A stretch of 64,000 bases of DNA from Halomonas urmiana (GTDB lineage: Bacteria; Pseudomonadota; Gammaproteobacteria; Pseudomonadales; Halomonadaceae), in NCBI RefSeq assembly GCF_005780185.1, contig NZ_VBUI01000002.1:62001-126000 (forward strand). The letters run 5' to 3'. Numbering within the stretch: position 1 is the first letter of the stretch; each line of letters begins with the position of its first letter. Below are positions 8,356 through 16,751 of the stretch, one piece after another. The position numbers and the translations under genes were made by a program. The notes beneath the pieces were generated by a model. It ran no database searches, was not told the DNA's origin, and saw nothing but the letters and a program-made list of their open reading frames with translations.

Positions 8356-9570
8356 GGTATCAGTCCCCAACGTTTCAGCCGTTGATCGAGATGGCCAAGG
8401 CCCACGGCCGGCCGGGTGAGGATCCGCTCGGGCACGCCGCGCGCCGCGAGCCGCTCGTCCAGGCCCTGCAGGCGGCCGGCGAGGGCCTCCAGCTCGGCCA
8501 TCAGGCGCTCCGGGTCGGCCAGGGCGCCGAGCGCCCGGGCGATGGCAGGCCAGTCGAACTCGCCGCCCTGTTCCAGCGGAGCGCCCCACTGGGTGGTGCG
8601 CGTCACGCCCTCGGGATCGGCCTTCATGGGCGCGAAGTCGTAGACCGGGGCGTGCCAGATGCCCTCCGGACGCTTGAGCAGGGCCGCGTTGCGCCCGTGG
8701 TTGTCGGAATTGCCGAAGGCCACGTTGAGCAGGTCGCGCTTGACCCATTCGATCACGAACGCCTCTCGGTCGAAGGCCTCGCCCAGCTCCCGGACCCGGT
8801 GCTGGCGCTCGAGCAGGGCGACCAGGCGCTCGAGGACCGCCGGGTGGCGCAGGTGGGTGCCAGGCGCCACGCCGAGCAGGGCATAGACGGACTCCAGGCC
8901 ATAGCGACACAGCCGGCCGTCGCGCGCCTCCACATCGAAGCGGGGCAACCACAGCGAGGGATAGCGCTCGCCTTCGCTCAGCTGCAGGCCCTGGAGCGAG
9001 ACGGTATCGATGCCCAGCTCGGCCAGTTCCCGGTAGTAATGGCATTCGGCGCGCAGGATGTCGCAGTCGTCGGTCCCGCGCTGGCCGCGGGGAAACTTGA
9101 CCAGGAAGTGCGGGTCGAGGGTCGTCGGGTCGTCCTGCCAGGTGTCGATCCAGACCTCGTCGCCCGCCGTGCGACGCACCAGCAGCTTGGGCGCCTCACC
9201 GCCGGCGCCGGTGGCCCCGCCGCTGGCGGCGCCCATCTGCTGGGCGTACTCCAGGAAGTCGATATGCCGCTCGATGACATCGCTCAGCGGGAAGCGCAGC
9301 GCCTCCAGCGTGCCGCCCGGCGGACGCGGCGGCCGGCATGATGTCCTCGAGGAAGCCGAACCAGCGCTGGCCGTGGTGGCGCATCATCAGCTCGACCGGC
9401 AGGGTCAGGCTGCAGGCGTGCTCGTCATCGCGGGACATCCAGGCCAGGGCATGCGCCTGGAGATAGCCCAGCCGGGCGGGGCCGGCCGTGCCGCGTTCCG
9501 GATGCGGGAGTTCCAGCGCGGCCGCATCGTGCCACTGCCCCTGGTGATGGATCTGGAGGGTCAACTGCAT
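8352..9570 (-). pseudogene. HipA-family serine/threonine kinase toxin, frameshifted with probable internal deletion
   Basis: The N-terminal subdomain reads in one frame from ATG 9570 to about 9336, ending at FGFLEDIMPA. The kinase body continues in another frame from about 9311 (LEALRFPLSDVIERHIDF) to the stop at 8352. The two HipA parts therefore abut across a frame change near 9311-9336. From memory of intact relatives, about 40-50 residues should lie between them, so a deletion is likely. The kinase body keeps GGATGAGGEAPKLL, the catalytic loop GNSDNHGRN and the following YDFAPM. No ATG, GTG or TTG occurs in the body frame near the junction; the first ATG is at 9236, inside the body. A split arrangement like HipBST is possible but less likely. 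Confidence 0.7.
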
Positions 9571-9596
9571 GGTGGGCCCTTGCATGGTGACGCGTT

Positions 9597-9614
9597 TGCG
9601 CAATGTATTGCGCA
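9597..9614. promoter_or_regulatory. Operator-like palindrome 1, upstream of hipA
   Basis: TGCGCAAT-GT-ATTGCGCA is a perfect 8-bp inverted repeat with a 2-bp centre, lying just 5' of the hipA ATG (9570). It is the best copy of three related 18-bp sites spaced 42 and 41 bp apart. It is likely bound by the HipB-like protein as autorepressor, by analogy with hipBA; this is inferred. Confidence 0.6.
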
Positions 9615-9638
9615 TAGTTTAGCGCAGACGGTGTTTGT

Positions 9639-9656
9639 TGCGCAGTATATTACCCA
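9639..9656. promoter_or_regulatory. Operator-like site 2, overlapping the predicted -10
   Basis: TGCGCAGTATATTACCCA matches palindrome 1 at 14 of 18 positions and lies exactly 42 bp from it. The left half is intact (TGCGCA), the right half is degraded. It covers the predicted -10 hexamer of the minus-strand promoter (9647-9652), so a bound repressor would block RNA polymerase. Confidence 0.5.
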
Positions 9657-9676
9657 TATTTGAGTTGATACGTCAT
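9647..9676 (-). promoter_or_regulatory. Candidate sigma-70 promoter for the hipA-HTH transcript
   Basis: On the minus strand, ATGACG (9676-9671) is followed after 18 bp by TAATAT (9652-9647). This is a plausible -35/-10 pair in a locally AT-rich stretch (about 9600-9700) that contrasts with the GC-rich surroundings. It directs transcription towards the hipA reading frame and is enclosed by operator-like sites 2 and 3. Confidence 0.4.
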
Positions 9677-9679
9677 TAT

Positions 9680-9697
9680 TGAGCAATATAGCACTCA
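9680..9697. promoter_or_regulatory. Operator-like site 3, upstream of the promoter
   Basis: TGAGCAATATAGCACTCA matches palindrome 1 at 12 of 18 positions and is 41 bp from site 2. It retains dyad character of its own (TGAG at one end, CTCA at the other). Together the three sites sit on the same face of the helix, about four turns apart. Confidence 0.45.
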
Positions 9698-9925
9698 CTA
9701 TGCACAGGTGGCCCTCGGGGCGGCCTGTCGGAATCATGCCACCGCGGTGCGCGCCGAACCCGATGGCCTGTTCCGCGACGGGACCTCTGGTCGCCGGGTC
9801 GACGACCGGCGACAGACTCCGTGCCTGACGGTACAATCGGTGCACTCACGACACCGATAGACACCGACACGCGCCGGCCGGACCCGAACCCCGGCCGGAT
9901 GTGCATCAATCAGCGACGAGACGCA
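9698..9925. other. Intergenic stretch before prfC, no gene seen
   Basis: Open frames crossing this stretch on either strand lack ribosome binding sites and family resemblance. It presumably contains the prfC promoter, but no convincing -35/-10 pair was found. Confidence 0.5.
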
Positions 9926-11515
9926 ATGTCCAACTCGACCCTCGCCCATGAAACCGGGCTGCGCCGCACCTTCGCGATCATCTCGCACCCCGACGCCGGC
10001 AAGACCACCATCACCGAGAAGATGCTGCTGTTCGGCAACGCCATCCAGCTGGCCGGTTCCGTCAAGAGCAAGCGCGACGACCGCCACGCCACCTCCGACT
10101 GGATGAAGATGGAGCAGGAGCGTGGCATCTCGGTGACCACTTCGGTGATGCAGTTCCCCTATGGCGGGCGCATCGTCAACCTGCTCGACACGCCGGGCCA
10201 CGAGGACTTCTCCGAGGACACCTACCGAACCCTGACCGCGGTGGACTCGGCGCTGATGGTGATCGACGGCGCCAAGGGCGTCGAGGCGCGCACCATCAAG
10301 CTGATGGAGGTGTGTCGCCTGCGGACCACGCCGATCCTCACCTTCGTCAACAAGATGGACCGGGACATCCGCGATCCCGTCGAGGTGATGGATGAGGTCG
10401 AGGAAGTGCTCAACATCCAGTGCGCGCCCATGACCTGGCCGATCGGCATGGGGCGCCACTTCCGGGGCGTCTACCACCTCTACAACGACACCATTCACCT
10501 TTATAAGCAGGGGCAGGGCAACCGCATCCCGGAAGATCGCCGCATCGAGGGGCTCGACAACCCCGAGGTGGACGAGGTCCTCGGCGAGGACCAGGCCGAA
10601 GAGCTGCGCATGGAGGTCGAGCTGGTGCGCGGGGCCTCCCACGCCTTCGATCTCGAGGCGTATCGGCGCGGCGAGCTGACGCCGGTCTACTTCGGTACCG
10701 CCATGGGCAACTTTGGGGTCCGTGAGATGCTCGACGGCTTCGTGGAGTATGCGCCGCCGCCCCAGCCACGGGAGACCGACACCCGGGTGGTGGAAGCCGA
10801 TGACGGGCGCTTCACCGGCTTCGTCTTCAAGATCCAGGCGAACATGGACCCGAACCACCGCGATCGTATCGCCTTCCTGCGGGTCTGCTCGGGCAAGTAC
10901 GAGAAGAACATGAAGATGCGTCACGTGCGCATCGGCAAGGACGTCAAGATCGCCGACGCCCTGACCTTCATGGCCTCGGATCGCTCCCAGGTGGAAGAGG
11001 CGTGGCCCGGCGACATCATCGGCCTGCACAACCACGGCACCATCCAGATCGGCGACACCTTCACCCAGGGCGAGGACATGCGCTTCACCGGCATTCCGCA
11101 CTTCGCTCCGGAGCTCTTCAAGCGCGTGCGCCTCAAGGATCCGCTGAAGATGAAGGCGCTGCAGAAGGGGCTCCAGCAGCTCTCCGAGGAGGGCGCGACC
11201 CAGGTCTTCATGCCGATGGACAACAACGAGCTGATCCTCGGCGCCGTGGGTACCCTGCAGTTCGACGTGGTCGCCCACCGCCTCAAGGAGGAGTACAAGG
11301 TCGAGGCCGTCTACGAGGGCGTAAACGTCAACACCGCGCGCTGGATCTACGCCGACGATGCCAAGAAGCTCGAGGAGTTCAAGCGCAAGGCCAGCACCAA
11401 CCTGGCTATCGACGGGGGCGGCTACCTGACCTACATCGCCCCCACGCGCGTGAACCTGCAGATGACCCAGGAGCGCTGGCCGGAGATCCGCTTCCAGCCG
11501 ACGCGGGAACACTGA
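9926..11515 (+). CDS. prfC: Peptide chain release factor 3
   Basis: 529-residue translational GTPase that removes RF1 and RF2 from the ribosome after peptide release. G1 is SHPDAGKTT (about 20-28), followed by the GIS effector region, G3 DTPGHEDF, and G4 NKMD. The length is normal for RF3. The start is ATG 9926 because [20 protein letters not shown] aligns with the usual RF3 N terminus; the in-frame 35-residue extension upstream has no such character. The TatD gene follows after a repeat-bearing 150-bp gap; prfC and a TatD-type gene (yjjV) are also close together in E. coli. Confidence 0.97.
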   Translation: MSNSTLAHETGLRRTFAIISHPDAGKTTITEKMLLFGNAIQLAGSVKSKRDDRHATSDWMKMEQERGISVTTSVMQFPYGGRIVNLLDTPGHEDFSEDTYRTLTAVDSALMVIDGAKGVEARTIKLMEVCRLRTTPILTFVNKMDRDIRDPVEVMDEVEEVLNIQCAPMTWPIGMGRHFRGVYHLYNDTIHLYKQGQGNRIPEDRRIEGLDNPEVDEVLGEDQAEELRMEVELVRGASHAFDLEAYRRGELTPVYFGTAMGNFGVREMLDGFVEYAPPPQPRETDTRVVEADDGRFTGFVFKIQANMDPNHRDRIAFLRVCSGKYEKNMKMRHVRIGKDVKIADALTFMASDRSQVEEAWPGDIIGLHNHGTIQIGDTFTQGEDMRFTGIPHFAPELFKRVRLKDPLKMKALQKGLQQLSEEGATQVFMPMDNNELILGAVGTLQFDVVAHRLKEEYKVEAVYEGVNVNTARWIYADDAKKLEEFKRKASTNLAIDGGGYLTYIAPTRVNLQMTQERWPEIRFQPTREH

Positions 11516-11560
11516 CCCGGCTTCGCCGGGAGCTTGAAGCCATAAGAGCGCCGCTTCGCG

Positions 11561-11601
11561 GCTGGAAGCTGGAAGAAAACCCTTGACCCGAACGCTGGAA
11601 G
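11561..11601 (+). repeat. GCTGGAAG repeats complementary to the heptamer tract downstream
   Basis: GCTGGAAGCTGGAAG occurs at 11561-11575 and GCTGGAAG again at 11594-11601. These are the reverse complement of the CCAGCTT tract at 11617-11665, so the transcript between prfC and the TatD gene can fold into a stem of 15 bp or more, in several registers. A small hairpin GCCGC-TTC-GCGGC lies just before (11550-11562). Confidence 0.7.
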
Positions 11602-11616
11602 CGACATGCTAAATGA

Positions 11617-11665
11617 CCAGCTTCCAGCTTCCAGCTTCCAGCTTCCAGCTTCCAGCTTCCAGCTT
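11617..11665 (+). repeat. Heptanucleotide tandem repeat, 7 copies of CCAGCTT
   Basis: Seven exact CCAGCTT units occupy 49 bp and end directly against the ATG of the conserved TatD reading frame at 11666. If translation starts at the ATG at 11606, the tract is translated as LPASSFQ repeats and stays in frame at seven copies; gain or loss of one unit shifts the frame. Perfect identity of the units points to recent expansion. Confidence 0.9.
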
Positions 11666-12430
11666 ATGTTGATCGACGCCCACTGCCACCTGGATTTCCC
11701 CGACTTCGATGCCGACCGCGAGGCGGTGTTCGAGCGGGCCAGGGCCGTGGGCGTCACGCGTTTCGTGGTGCCGGGGACGACCCGGCCGCGCTGGGGGCGG
11801 GTGCTGGCGCTGGGGAAGCGCGAGGACGTCGGCGTCTGCCTGGGGCTGCATCCCTACTTCATGGACGAGCACGCACCGGACGATATCGAGGCGCTGGCGC
11901 AGTGGGTCGACGCCCACTCGGAGGTCGTGGCGGTCGGGGAGTGCGGCATCGATGCGCGTTTCGACGAGACCCTCGACGCCCAGTGGACGTTCTTCGACGC
12001 CCAGCTGCGCCTGGCCAAGGCGCGGGCACTGCCGGTGGTAATCCACTGCGTGCGGGCCAACGACCGGGTCGCCAAGCGACTTCGACAGCTGGCGCTTCCC
12101 GCGGGCGGGCTGATTCACGCCTTCACCGGCTCGCCTGAACAGGCGCATAAGTTTCTCGATCTCGGTTTCACCCTGGGCCTCGGCGGGGCGACGACCTTCG
12201 AGCGCGCCAGGCGCCTGCAGCGGGCGGTGGCCTCGCTGCCGGACGACGGCTATGTGCTGGAGACCGACAGCCCCGACATGCCGCTGGCCGGTCACCAGGG
12301 CGAGCGCAACGAGCCGGCGCGAGTCGCCGAGGTGTGCCGCCGGGTGGCCGAGCTGCGCGACCAGTCGGAAGAGCGGGTGGCGGCAGCGAGCACCGCCACC
12401 GCCCGACGCCTGTTCAACCTCTCCCCCTAA
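11666..12430 (+). CDS. TatD family metal-dependent hydrolase (YjjV-like)
   Basis: 254 residues from ATG 11666 (MLIDAHCHLDF), a two-metal TIM-barrel hydrolase. Metal-binding marks are HCHLDF (HxH) at 5-10, the Glu of VGECGID at about 92, VIHC at about 128, HAFTG at about 153, and ETDSPDMPL at about 205. TatD enzymes are 3'-5' exonucleases on DNA or RNA; the YjjV branch is less studied. ATG 11666 has no Shine-Dalgarno because the heptamer tract takes its place. ATG 11606 is in the same frame, has GGAAG five bases before it, and would add 20 residues including the translated repeats. Which start is used is open. It is convergent with ygfZ. Confidence 0.9.
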   Translation: MLIDAHCHLDFPDFDADREAVFERARAVGVTRFVVPGTTRPRWGRVLALGKREDVGVCLGLHPYFMDEHAPDDIEALAQWVDAHSEVVAVGECGIDARFDETLDAQWTFFDAQLRLAKARALPVVIHCVRANDRVAKRLRQLALPAGGLIHAFTGSPEQAHKFLDLGFTLGLGGATTFERARRLQRAVASLPDDGYVLETDSPDMPLAGHQGERNEPARVAEVCRRVAELRDQSEERVAAASTATARRLFNLSP

Positions 12431-12468
12431 TCGCCCCTGCGCTCGGCGTGTGGCCTTGGGACGGGGGC

Positions 12469-13503
12469 CTATCGCGCCGCCAGCTCCTCCGGGTCCAGCC
12501 GCTCTACCGCGTAGGGCAGCTTCAGCAGCTTCAGCTTCTGGCCGGCGCAGCGCAGAGGTAGCGCGGGCTCCTTGGTGCTCATCACCGCCAGCACCTCGGC
12601 CTCGCCGTAGGCGTCGAGCTCGGCACACAACACCTCACCGAGCCGCTTGTCGTTGGCGTCCTCGATGGCGCTGCCGGGCTCCGGCAGCAGGCCGCCGTCG
12701 AGCTGGGCTCGCATCAAGCGCTTCTTGACCTGGCCGCGGAAGTGGGCGCGGGCGACCACCTCCTGGCCGGTATAGCAGCCCTTCTTGAAGCTGATGCCGC
12801 CCAGCGCCTCCCAGTTGATCATCTGCGGCAGGTAGGTATCGCGCTGCTCGGCGTCGAGCCAGGCGAGCCCGGCCTGGATGTCGTGCAGCCGCCAGACGGC
12901 GTTGTCGACCGGCGTGGCGTGCTCCTCGAGCCACTGCCACTCCGTCTCGACGCGCTCGGCCGGCAGGCAGACCAGCAGGCGAGGGCGTGGCCCGGGGTGG
13001 GCCAGCAGTTGGACCGTCTCGTCGCCGGCCTGATGCCAGGCACGGGGTGCTGCGGCATCGAAGCGCACCTCGGCAAGCGCCGGGGCCTCACGGCCGATCA
13101 GGCCGAGCAGGGCCTGGTCATCGCGAACCCGCAGCTCGGCCTTGTAGAAGGCGGCGAACTTCCCGAGGTGCTCGGCCAGCGACGCCACCAGGCTCGCGTG
13201 CATCACCAGGCGGAAATGCGCCGGGGCGATGCGCATCAGCTGGGCGTTGGCCAGCACGCGTCCCTTGGGGGTGCAGAAGCAGGTCAGCGGGGCGAAGGCG
13301 CCGTCGGCCAGTGACACCTGGGCACTGGTCTGGCCCTGCAGGAAACGCTCGGCATCGGGGCCCTCGACGTCGAGGGCCCCGAGGTGGGCAAGGGGCGTCA
13401 TCACCGTGGTCTCCAGGGCGAGCCGGGGCGCCGCGGGCGTCTCGAACGTCACTCGGTCGCCGGCCTCCTGCCGGCCGCCGGTGGCAGCGATCCAATCCTT
13501 CAT
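12469..13503 (-). CDS. ygfZ: YgfZ/GcvT-fold protein for iron-sulfur protein maintenance
   Basis: 344 residues. The folate-dependent YgfZ signature K-G-C-Y-T-G-Q-E is present in ISFKKGCYTGQEVVAR at about 245-260, and the N-terminal third contains HLGALDVEGPDAERFLQGQ as in GcvT-like proteins. YgfZ supports activity of some Fe-S enzymes such as MiaB in a tetrahydrofolate-dependent way. The start is ATG 13503 with GAGGAG nine bases upstream; the in-frame ATG 13536 lacks a site. It is transcribed away from the small HMA-like gene and converges on the TatD gene. Confidence 0.92.
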   Translation of the reverse strand: MKDWIAATGGRQEAGDRVTFETPAAPRLALETTVMTPLAHLGALDVEGPDAERFLQGQTSAQVSLADGAFAPLTCFCTPKGRVLANAQLMRIAPAHFRLVMHASLVASLAEHLGKFAAFYKAELRVRDDQALLGLIGREAPALAEVRFDAAAPRAWHQAGDETVQLLAHPGPRPRLLVCLPAERVETEWQWLEEHATPVDNAVWRLHDIQAGLAWLDAEQRDTYLPQMINWEALGGISFKKGCYTGQEVVARAHFRGQVKKRLMRAQLDGGLLPEPGSAIEDANDKRLGEVLCAELDAYGEAEVLAVMSTKEPALPLRCAGQKLKLLKLPYAVERLDPEELAAR

Positions 13504-13659
13504 CTGCGGGGCTCCTCGTGATTCGGTGTCGTGCATGATGATGCGCTAGAGCTAGATGCGGGCGATGGGGCGGCATTGCAAGCGCTGCTCGGTGCCCGGG
13601 TGGCGTGCTAGACTCGTGGCCTGCTCCCAGTCCCCTTTCATTCCTCTCAGGAGCCGATC

Positions 13660-13857
13660 ATGGCCCAACAGTCACTGAGCTTTCAGGGTGTCGAGAACGC
13701 CGACCAGGTCAACCGCATCACCACCGCCCTGATGATGCTCGACGGCGTCGACAGTGTCGAGGTCGGTCGTCACGGGGCGGAAGTCGAGGGCAAGGCCCGC
13801 CGCGAGGCGCTGATCAAGGCGGTCAAGGCGCTCAAGCTCGGCATCGAGGTAAAGTGA
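13660..13857 (+). CDS. Small HMA-fold-like protein without the metal-binding cysteines
   Basis: 65 residues. Spacing and hydrophobic pattern (LSFQGVENADQVNRITTAL, then GVDSVEVGRHGAEVEG, then REALIKAVKALKLGIEV) follow the beta-alpha-beta-beta-alpha-beta plan of heavy-metal-associated domains such as CopZ. However, the protein has no cysteine at all, so the usual CxxC copper site is absent. It has a good AGGAG six bases before the ATG. The OsmC-family gene follows 56 bp downstream, probably in one transcript. Function unknown; non-metal binding or a protein-interaction role is possible. Confidence 0.7.
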   Translation: MAQQSLSFQGVENADQVNRITTALMMLDGVDSVEVGRHGAEVEGKARREALIKAVKALKLGIEVK

Positions 13858-13913
13858 CCGGGCGACGGCCCGAGGTTGAGTCGATGTTCGCGGTGATATG
13901 ATCCGGAGGTGAC

Positions 13914-14351
13914 ATGAAGAAGACCATTGAAGTCGTCAGCGAGCGCAACCATATCTACCGTCAGCGGGTCGAGCTGGACGGTTTCGAGGATCTCTTCGTC
14001 GACGTGCCCGAGGCCTACGGTGGCGAGAACAGTGGCCCGGATCCCCACGACTACTTCGATCTCTCCCTGGGCGCCTGCACGGCCATCACCGCCATGATGT
14101 ACGCCCGGCGCAAGCAGTGGCCCCTCGAGGGAGTGAGCGTCACGGTCAACCGCGACGACAGCCAGGAGCGCCATGGAACCTATCGCCTCGACGTGGCGAT
14201 GGCCTTCCACGGCATCGAGGACGCCGAGCAACAGGCGCGCCTCGAGGAGATCAGCCACAAGTGCCCGATCCACCGGCTGATGACCACCTCCACCGTGGAG
14301 GTTTCCACCCGCCTCGCCGACCCGAGCACCGCTAGCCGCGCCGACGCCTGA
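13914..14351 (+). CDS. OsmC family protein
   Basis: 145 residues with the two reactive cysteines of the OsmC/Ohr fold: one in [15 protein letters not shown] (about 53-57) and the other in HKCPIHRLM (about 118-126). OsmC proteins reduce organic or inorganic peroxides with thiol help. The sequence looks like the YhfA/OsmC-like branch rather than true Ohr. GGAGGTGAC precedes the ATG. It probably shares a transcript with the HMA-like gene upstream; uvrB follows 65 bp later. Confidence 0.88.
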   Translation: MKKTIEVVSERNHIYRQRVELDGFEDLFVDVPEAYGGENSGPDPHDYFDLSLGACTAITAMMYARRKQWPLEGVSVTVNRDDSQERHGTYRLDVAMAFHGIEDAEQQARLEEISHKCPIHRLMTTSTVEVSTRLADPSTASRADA

Positions 14352-14416
14352 CCCGCGCCCGGCGTCGTTTTCTTCCCGGGCGCCATGCTGGCGCTCGGTT
14401 CGCCATCGGAGCCGCC

Positions 14417-16444
14417 ATGAGCAAGCCCTTTCGCCTGCAGTCCAAGTTCCAGCCGGCCGGCGATCAGCCCACGGCCATTCAGGGCCTGATCGGCGGGCTC
14501 GACGCGGGGCTGGCCCACCAGACGCTGCTGGGCGTGACCGGCTCGGGCAAGACCTTCACCATGGCCAACGTGGTCGAGCACCTGCAGCGTCCGACCATCG
14601 TGATGGCGCCCAACAAGACCCTGGCGGCGCAGCTCTACGGCGAGTTCAAGGCGTTCTTTCCCGACAATGCCGTCGAGTACTTCGTCTCGTACTACGACTA
14701 CTACCAGCCCGAGGCCTACGTGCCGTCGTCGGACACCTTCATCGAGAAGGATGCCTCGATCAACGACCATATCGAGCAGATGCGCCTCTCCGCCACCAAG
14801 GCGCTGCTGGAGCGTCGCGACGCGATCATCGTGGTCTCGGTCTCGGCGATCTACGGCCTGGGTGATCCCGACCAGTACCTGAAGATGCGCCTCCATGTCA
14901 CCCGCGGCGAGCAGATCGATCAGCGCGCCCTGCTGCGCCGCCTGGCGGAGCTGCAATACACCCGCAACGACATGGACTTCAAGCGTGGCACCTACCGGGT
15001 GCGCGGCGACGTGATCGACATCTTCCCGGCCGATGCCGAGGATGAGGCGGTGCGCGTCGAGCTCTTCGACGACGAGATCGACACCATCAGCCTGTTCGAC
15101 CCGCTCACCGGCGAGGTGCGGGGCAAGGTGCCGCGCATGACCATCTACCCCAAGTCGCACTACGTGACGCCGCGGGAGACCATCCTCGGCGCCATCGACG
15201 AGATCAAGGCCGAGCTGGTCACGCGCCTCGATCAGCTGCGCCAGCAGGACAAGCTGGTCGAGGCCCAGCGCCTGGAGCAGCGCACCCTCTACGACATCGA
15301 GATGATGCTGGAGCTCGGGTACTGCAACGGCATCGAGAACTACTCGCGCTATCTCTCCGGGCGCGACCCCGGCGCGCCGCCGCCGACCTTCTTCGACTAC
15401 CTGCCGGCCGACGCGCTGCTGTTCATCGACGAGTCCCACGTCAGCGTTCCCCAGGTGGGGGGCATGTACAAGGGCGACCGCTCGCGCAAGGAGACCCTGG
15501 TGGAATACGGCTTCCGCCTGCCCTCGGCGCTCGATAACCGCCCGATGAAGTTCGAGGAGTGGGAACGCATCTGTCCACAGACGATCTTCGTCTCCGCCAC
15601 CCCCGGGCCCTACGAAGCCGAGCACGCCGGCCGCGTGGTCGAGCAGGTGGTGCGGCCGACCGGGCTGCTCGATCCGGAGATCGAGGTGCGCCCGGCCACC
15701 ACCCAGGTCGACGACCTGCTGTCGGAGATCCGCTTGCGCAGCGAGGTGGAGGAGCGGGTGCTGGTCACCACCCTGACCAAGCGCATGGCCGAGGACCTCA
15801 CCGAGTACCTAGACGAGCACGACGTGCGGGTGCGCTACCTGCATTCCGACATCGACACCGTGGAGCGGGTCGAGATCATCCGCGACCTGCGTCTCGGCAA
15901 GTTCGACGTCCTGGTGGGGATCAACTTGTTGCGCGAGGGGCTCGATATTCCCGAGGTCTCGCTGGTGGCCATCCTCGATGCCGACAAGGAGGGTTTCCTG
16001 CGCAACGAGCGTTCGCTGATCCAGACCATGGGCCGTGCCGCGCGCAACGCCCACGGCAAGGCGATCCTCTACGGTGACCGGGTCACCGACTCCATGCGCC
16101 GGGCCATGGAGGAGACGGAGCGGCGTCGCGCCAAGCAGATCACCTACAATGAGGCCCACGGCATCACGCCGACCAGCGTGACCCGCTCGGTGGCCGACAT
16201 CATGGAGGCCGCCCAGGCCCCCGGCAAGAAGGGCAAGGGACGCCGCGGCGAGCGCAAGGTCGCCGAGCGCGAGGCGCTCTACGATCCCGCCGAGCTGTCG
16301 CCCTCGGAGCTGCTCAAGGAGGTGTCCCGGGTCGAGGACGGCATGCACGAGGCGGCGCAGAACCTGGAGTTCGAGGAGGCCGCCCGTCTGCGCGACCGCC
16401 TTCATGCGCTCAAGGAGCGTCAGCTGATGCTGGGTTCCGCCTGA
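14417..16444 (+). CDS. uvrB: UvrABC excinuclease subunit B
   Basis: 675 residues, the usual size. UvrB is the damage-verifying helicase-like subunit of nucleotide excision repair; it receives lesions from UvrA and recruits UvrC. Walker A is GVTGSGKT (about 39-46), the beta-hairpin [12 protein letters not shown] is at about 95-106, DESH follows at about 338, helicase motif VI is QTMGRAARN at about 536, and the C-terminal UVR domain for UvrC contact is [16 protein letters not shown]. The start ATG 14417 matches the family N terminus MSKPFRLQS. No LexA-type box was noticed upstream. Confidence 0.98.
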   Translation: MSKPFRLQSKFQPAGDQPTAIQGLIGGLDAGLAHQTLLGVTGSGKTFTMANVVEHLQRPTIVMAPNKTLAAQLYGEFKAFFPDNAVEYFVSYYDYYQPEAYVPSSDTFIEKDASINDHIEQMRLSATKALLERRDAIIVVSVSAIYGLGDPDQYLKMRLHVTRGEQIDQRALLRRLAELQYTRNDMDFKRGTYRVRGDVIDIFPADAEDEAVRVELFDDEIDTISLFDPLTGEVRGKVPRMTIYPKSHYVTPRETILGAIDEIKAELVTRLDQLRQQDKLVEAQRLEQRTLYDIEMMLELGYCNGIENYSRYLSGRDPGAPPPTFFDYLPADALLFIDESHVSVPQVGGMYKGDRSRKETLVEYGFRLPSALDNRPMKFEEWERICPQTIFVSATPGPYEAEHAGRVVEQVVRPTGLLDPEIEVRPATTQVDDLLSEIRLRSEVEERVLVTTLTKRMAEDLTEYLDEHDVRVRYLHSDIDTVERVEIIRDLRLGKFDVLVGINLLREGLDIPEVSLVAILDADKEGFLRNERSLIQTMGRAARNAHGKAILYGDRVTDSMRRAMEETERRRAKQITYNEAHGITPTSVTRSVADIMEAAQAPGKKGKGRRGERKVAEREALYDPAELSPSELLKEVSRVEDGMHEAAQNLEFEEAARLRDRLHALKERQLMLGSA

Positions 16445-16595
16445 CAAGGCAGTCACCGATCGCCCCCTGGCGTCGCGGGCGACTTCGCCGGGTTCACACC
16501 TGCGGCACCGCGATCGTCCGAACCCCGGTGGCTTCCGCCAGTTCTGGTGGGCAAACCTTGGCTGGCAGGGCCATGACAGGCACTCATTTTTATAC

Positions 16596-16612
16596 CGTTA
16601 TCTTCGATAACG
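16596..16612. promoter_or_regulatory. Inverted repeat upstream of fumarase
   Basis: CGTTATC-TTC-GATAACG is a perfect 7-bp inverted repeat with a 3-bp loop. It lies 33 bp before the predicted -35 of the fumarase promoter, in an AT-richer part of the 307-bp gap between uvrB and the fumarase gene. It could be an activator site or a small hairpin at the end of the uvrB transcript; the regulator is unknown. Confidence 0.45.
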
Positions 16613-16644
16613 AGTCACCATGCCTCCGACTATTAGCGAGAATG

Positions 16645-16671
16645 TCGACAGCGCCGAGGGTAGGGTATAAT
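16645..16671 (+). promoter_or_regulatory. Candidate sigma-70 promoter of fumarase
   Basis: TCGACA (16645-16650) and a consensus TATAAT (16666-16671) are separated by 15 bp, slightly short. It lies 80 bp before the fumarase ATG. The perfect -10 in this GC-rich genome makes it plausible. Confidence 0.45.
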
Positions 16672-16734
16672 GCAAGCCGTTCAGGCCCACCCAAGCGCCA
16701 CCTGTCAGAGCGCAGGCGGGCATGCCGACAACGC

Positions 16735-16748
16735 CAAGGAGCTCCTTG
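16735..16748 (+). promoter_or_regulatory. Palindromic ribosome binding site of fumarase
   Basis: CAAGGAGCTCCTTG is a perfect 14-bp palindrome that contains the Shine-Dalgarno AAGGAG and ends three bases before the ATG at 16752. As RNA it can form a 5-bp stem with a 4-nt loop that hides the ribosome binding site. Confidence 0.5.
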
Positions 16749-16751
16749 CCC

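Noticed and set aside
9561-9845. 94-codon minus frame upstream of hipA
   Set aside because: It crosses the operator array and promoter and has no credible start or homology.
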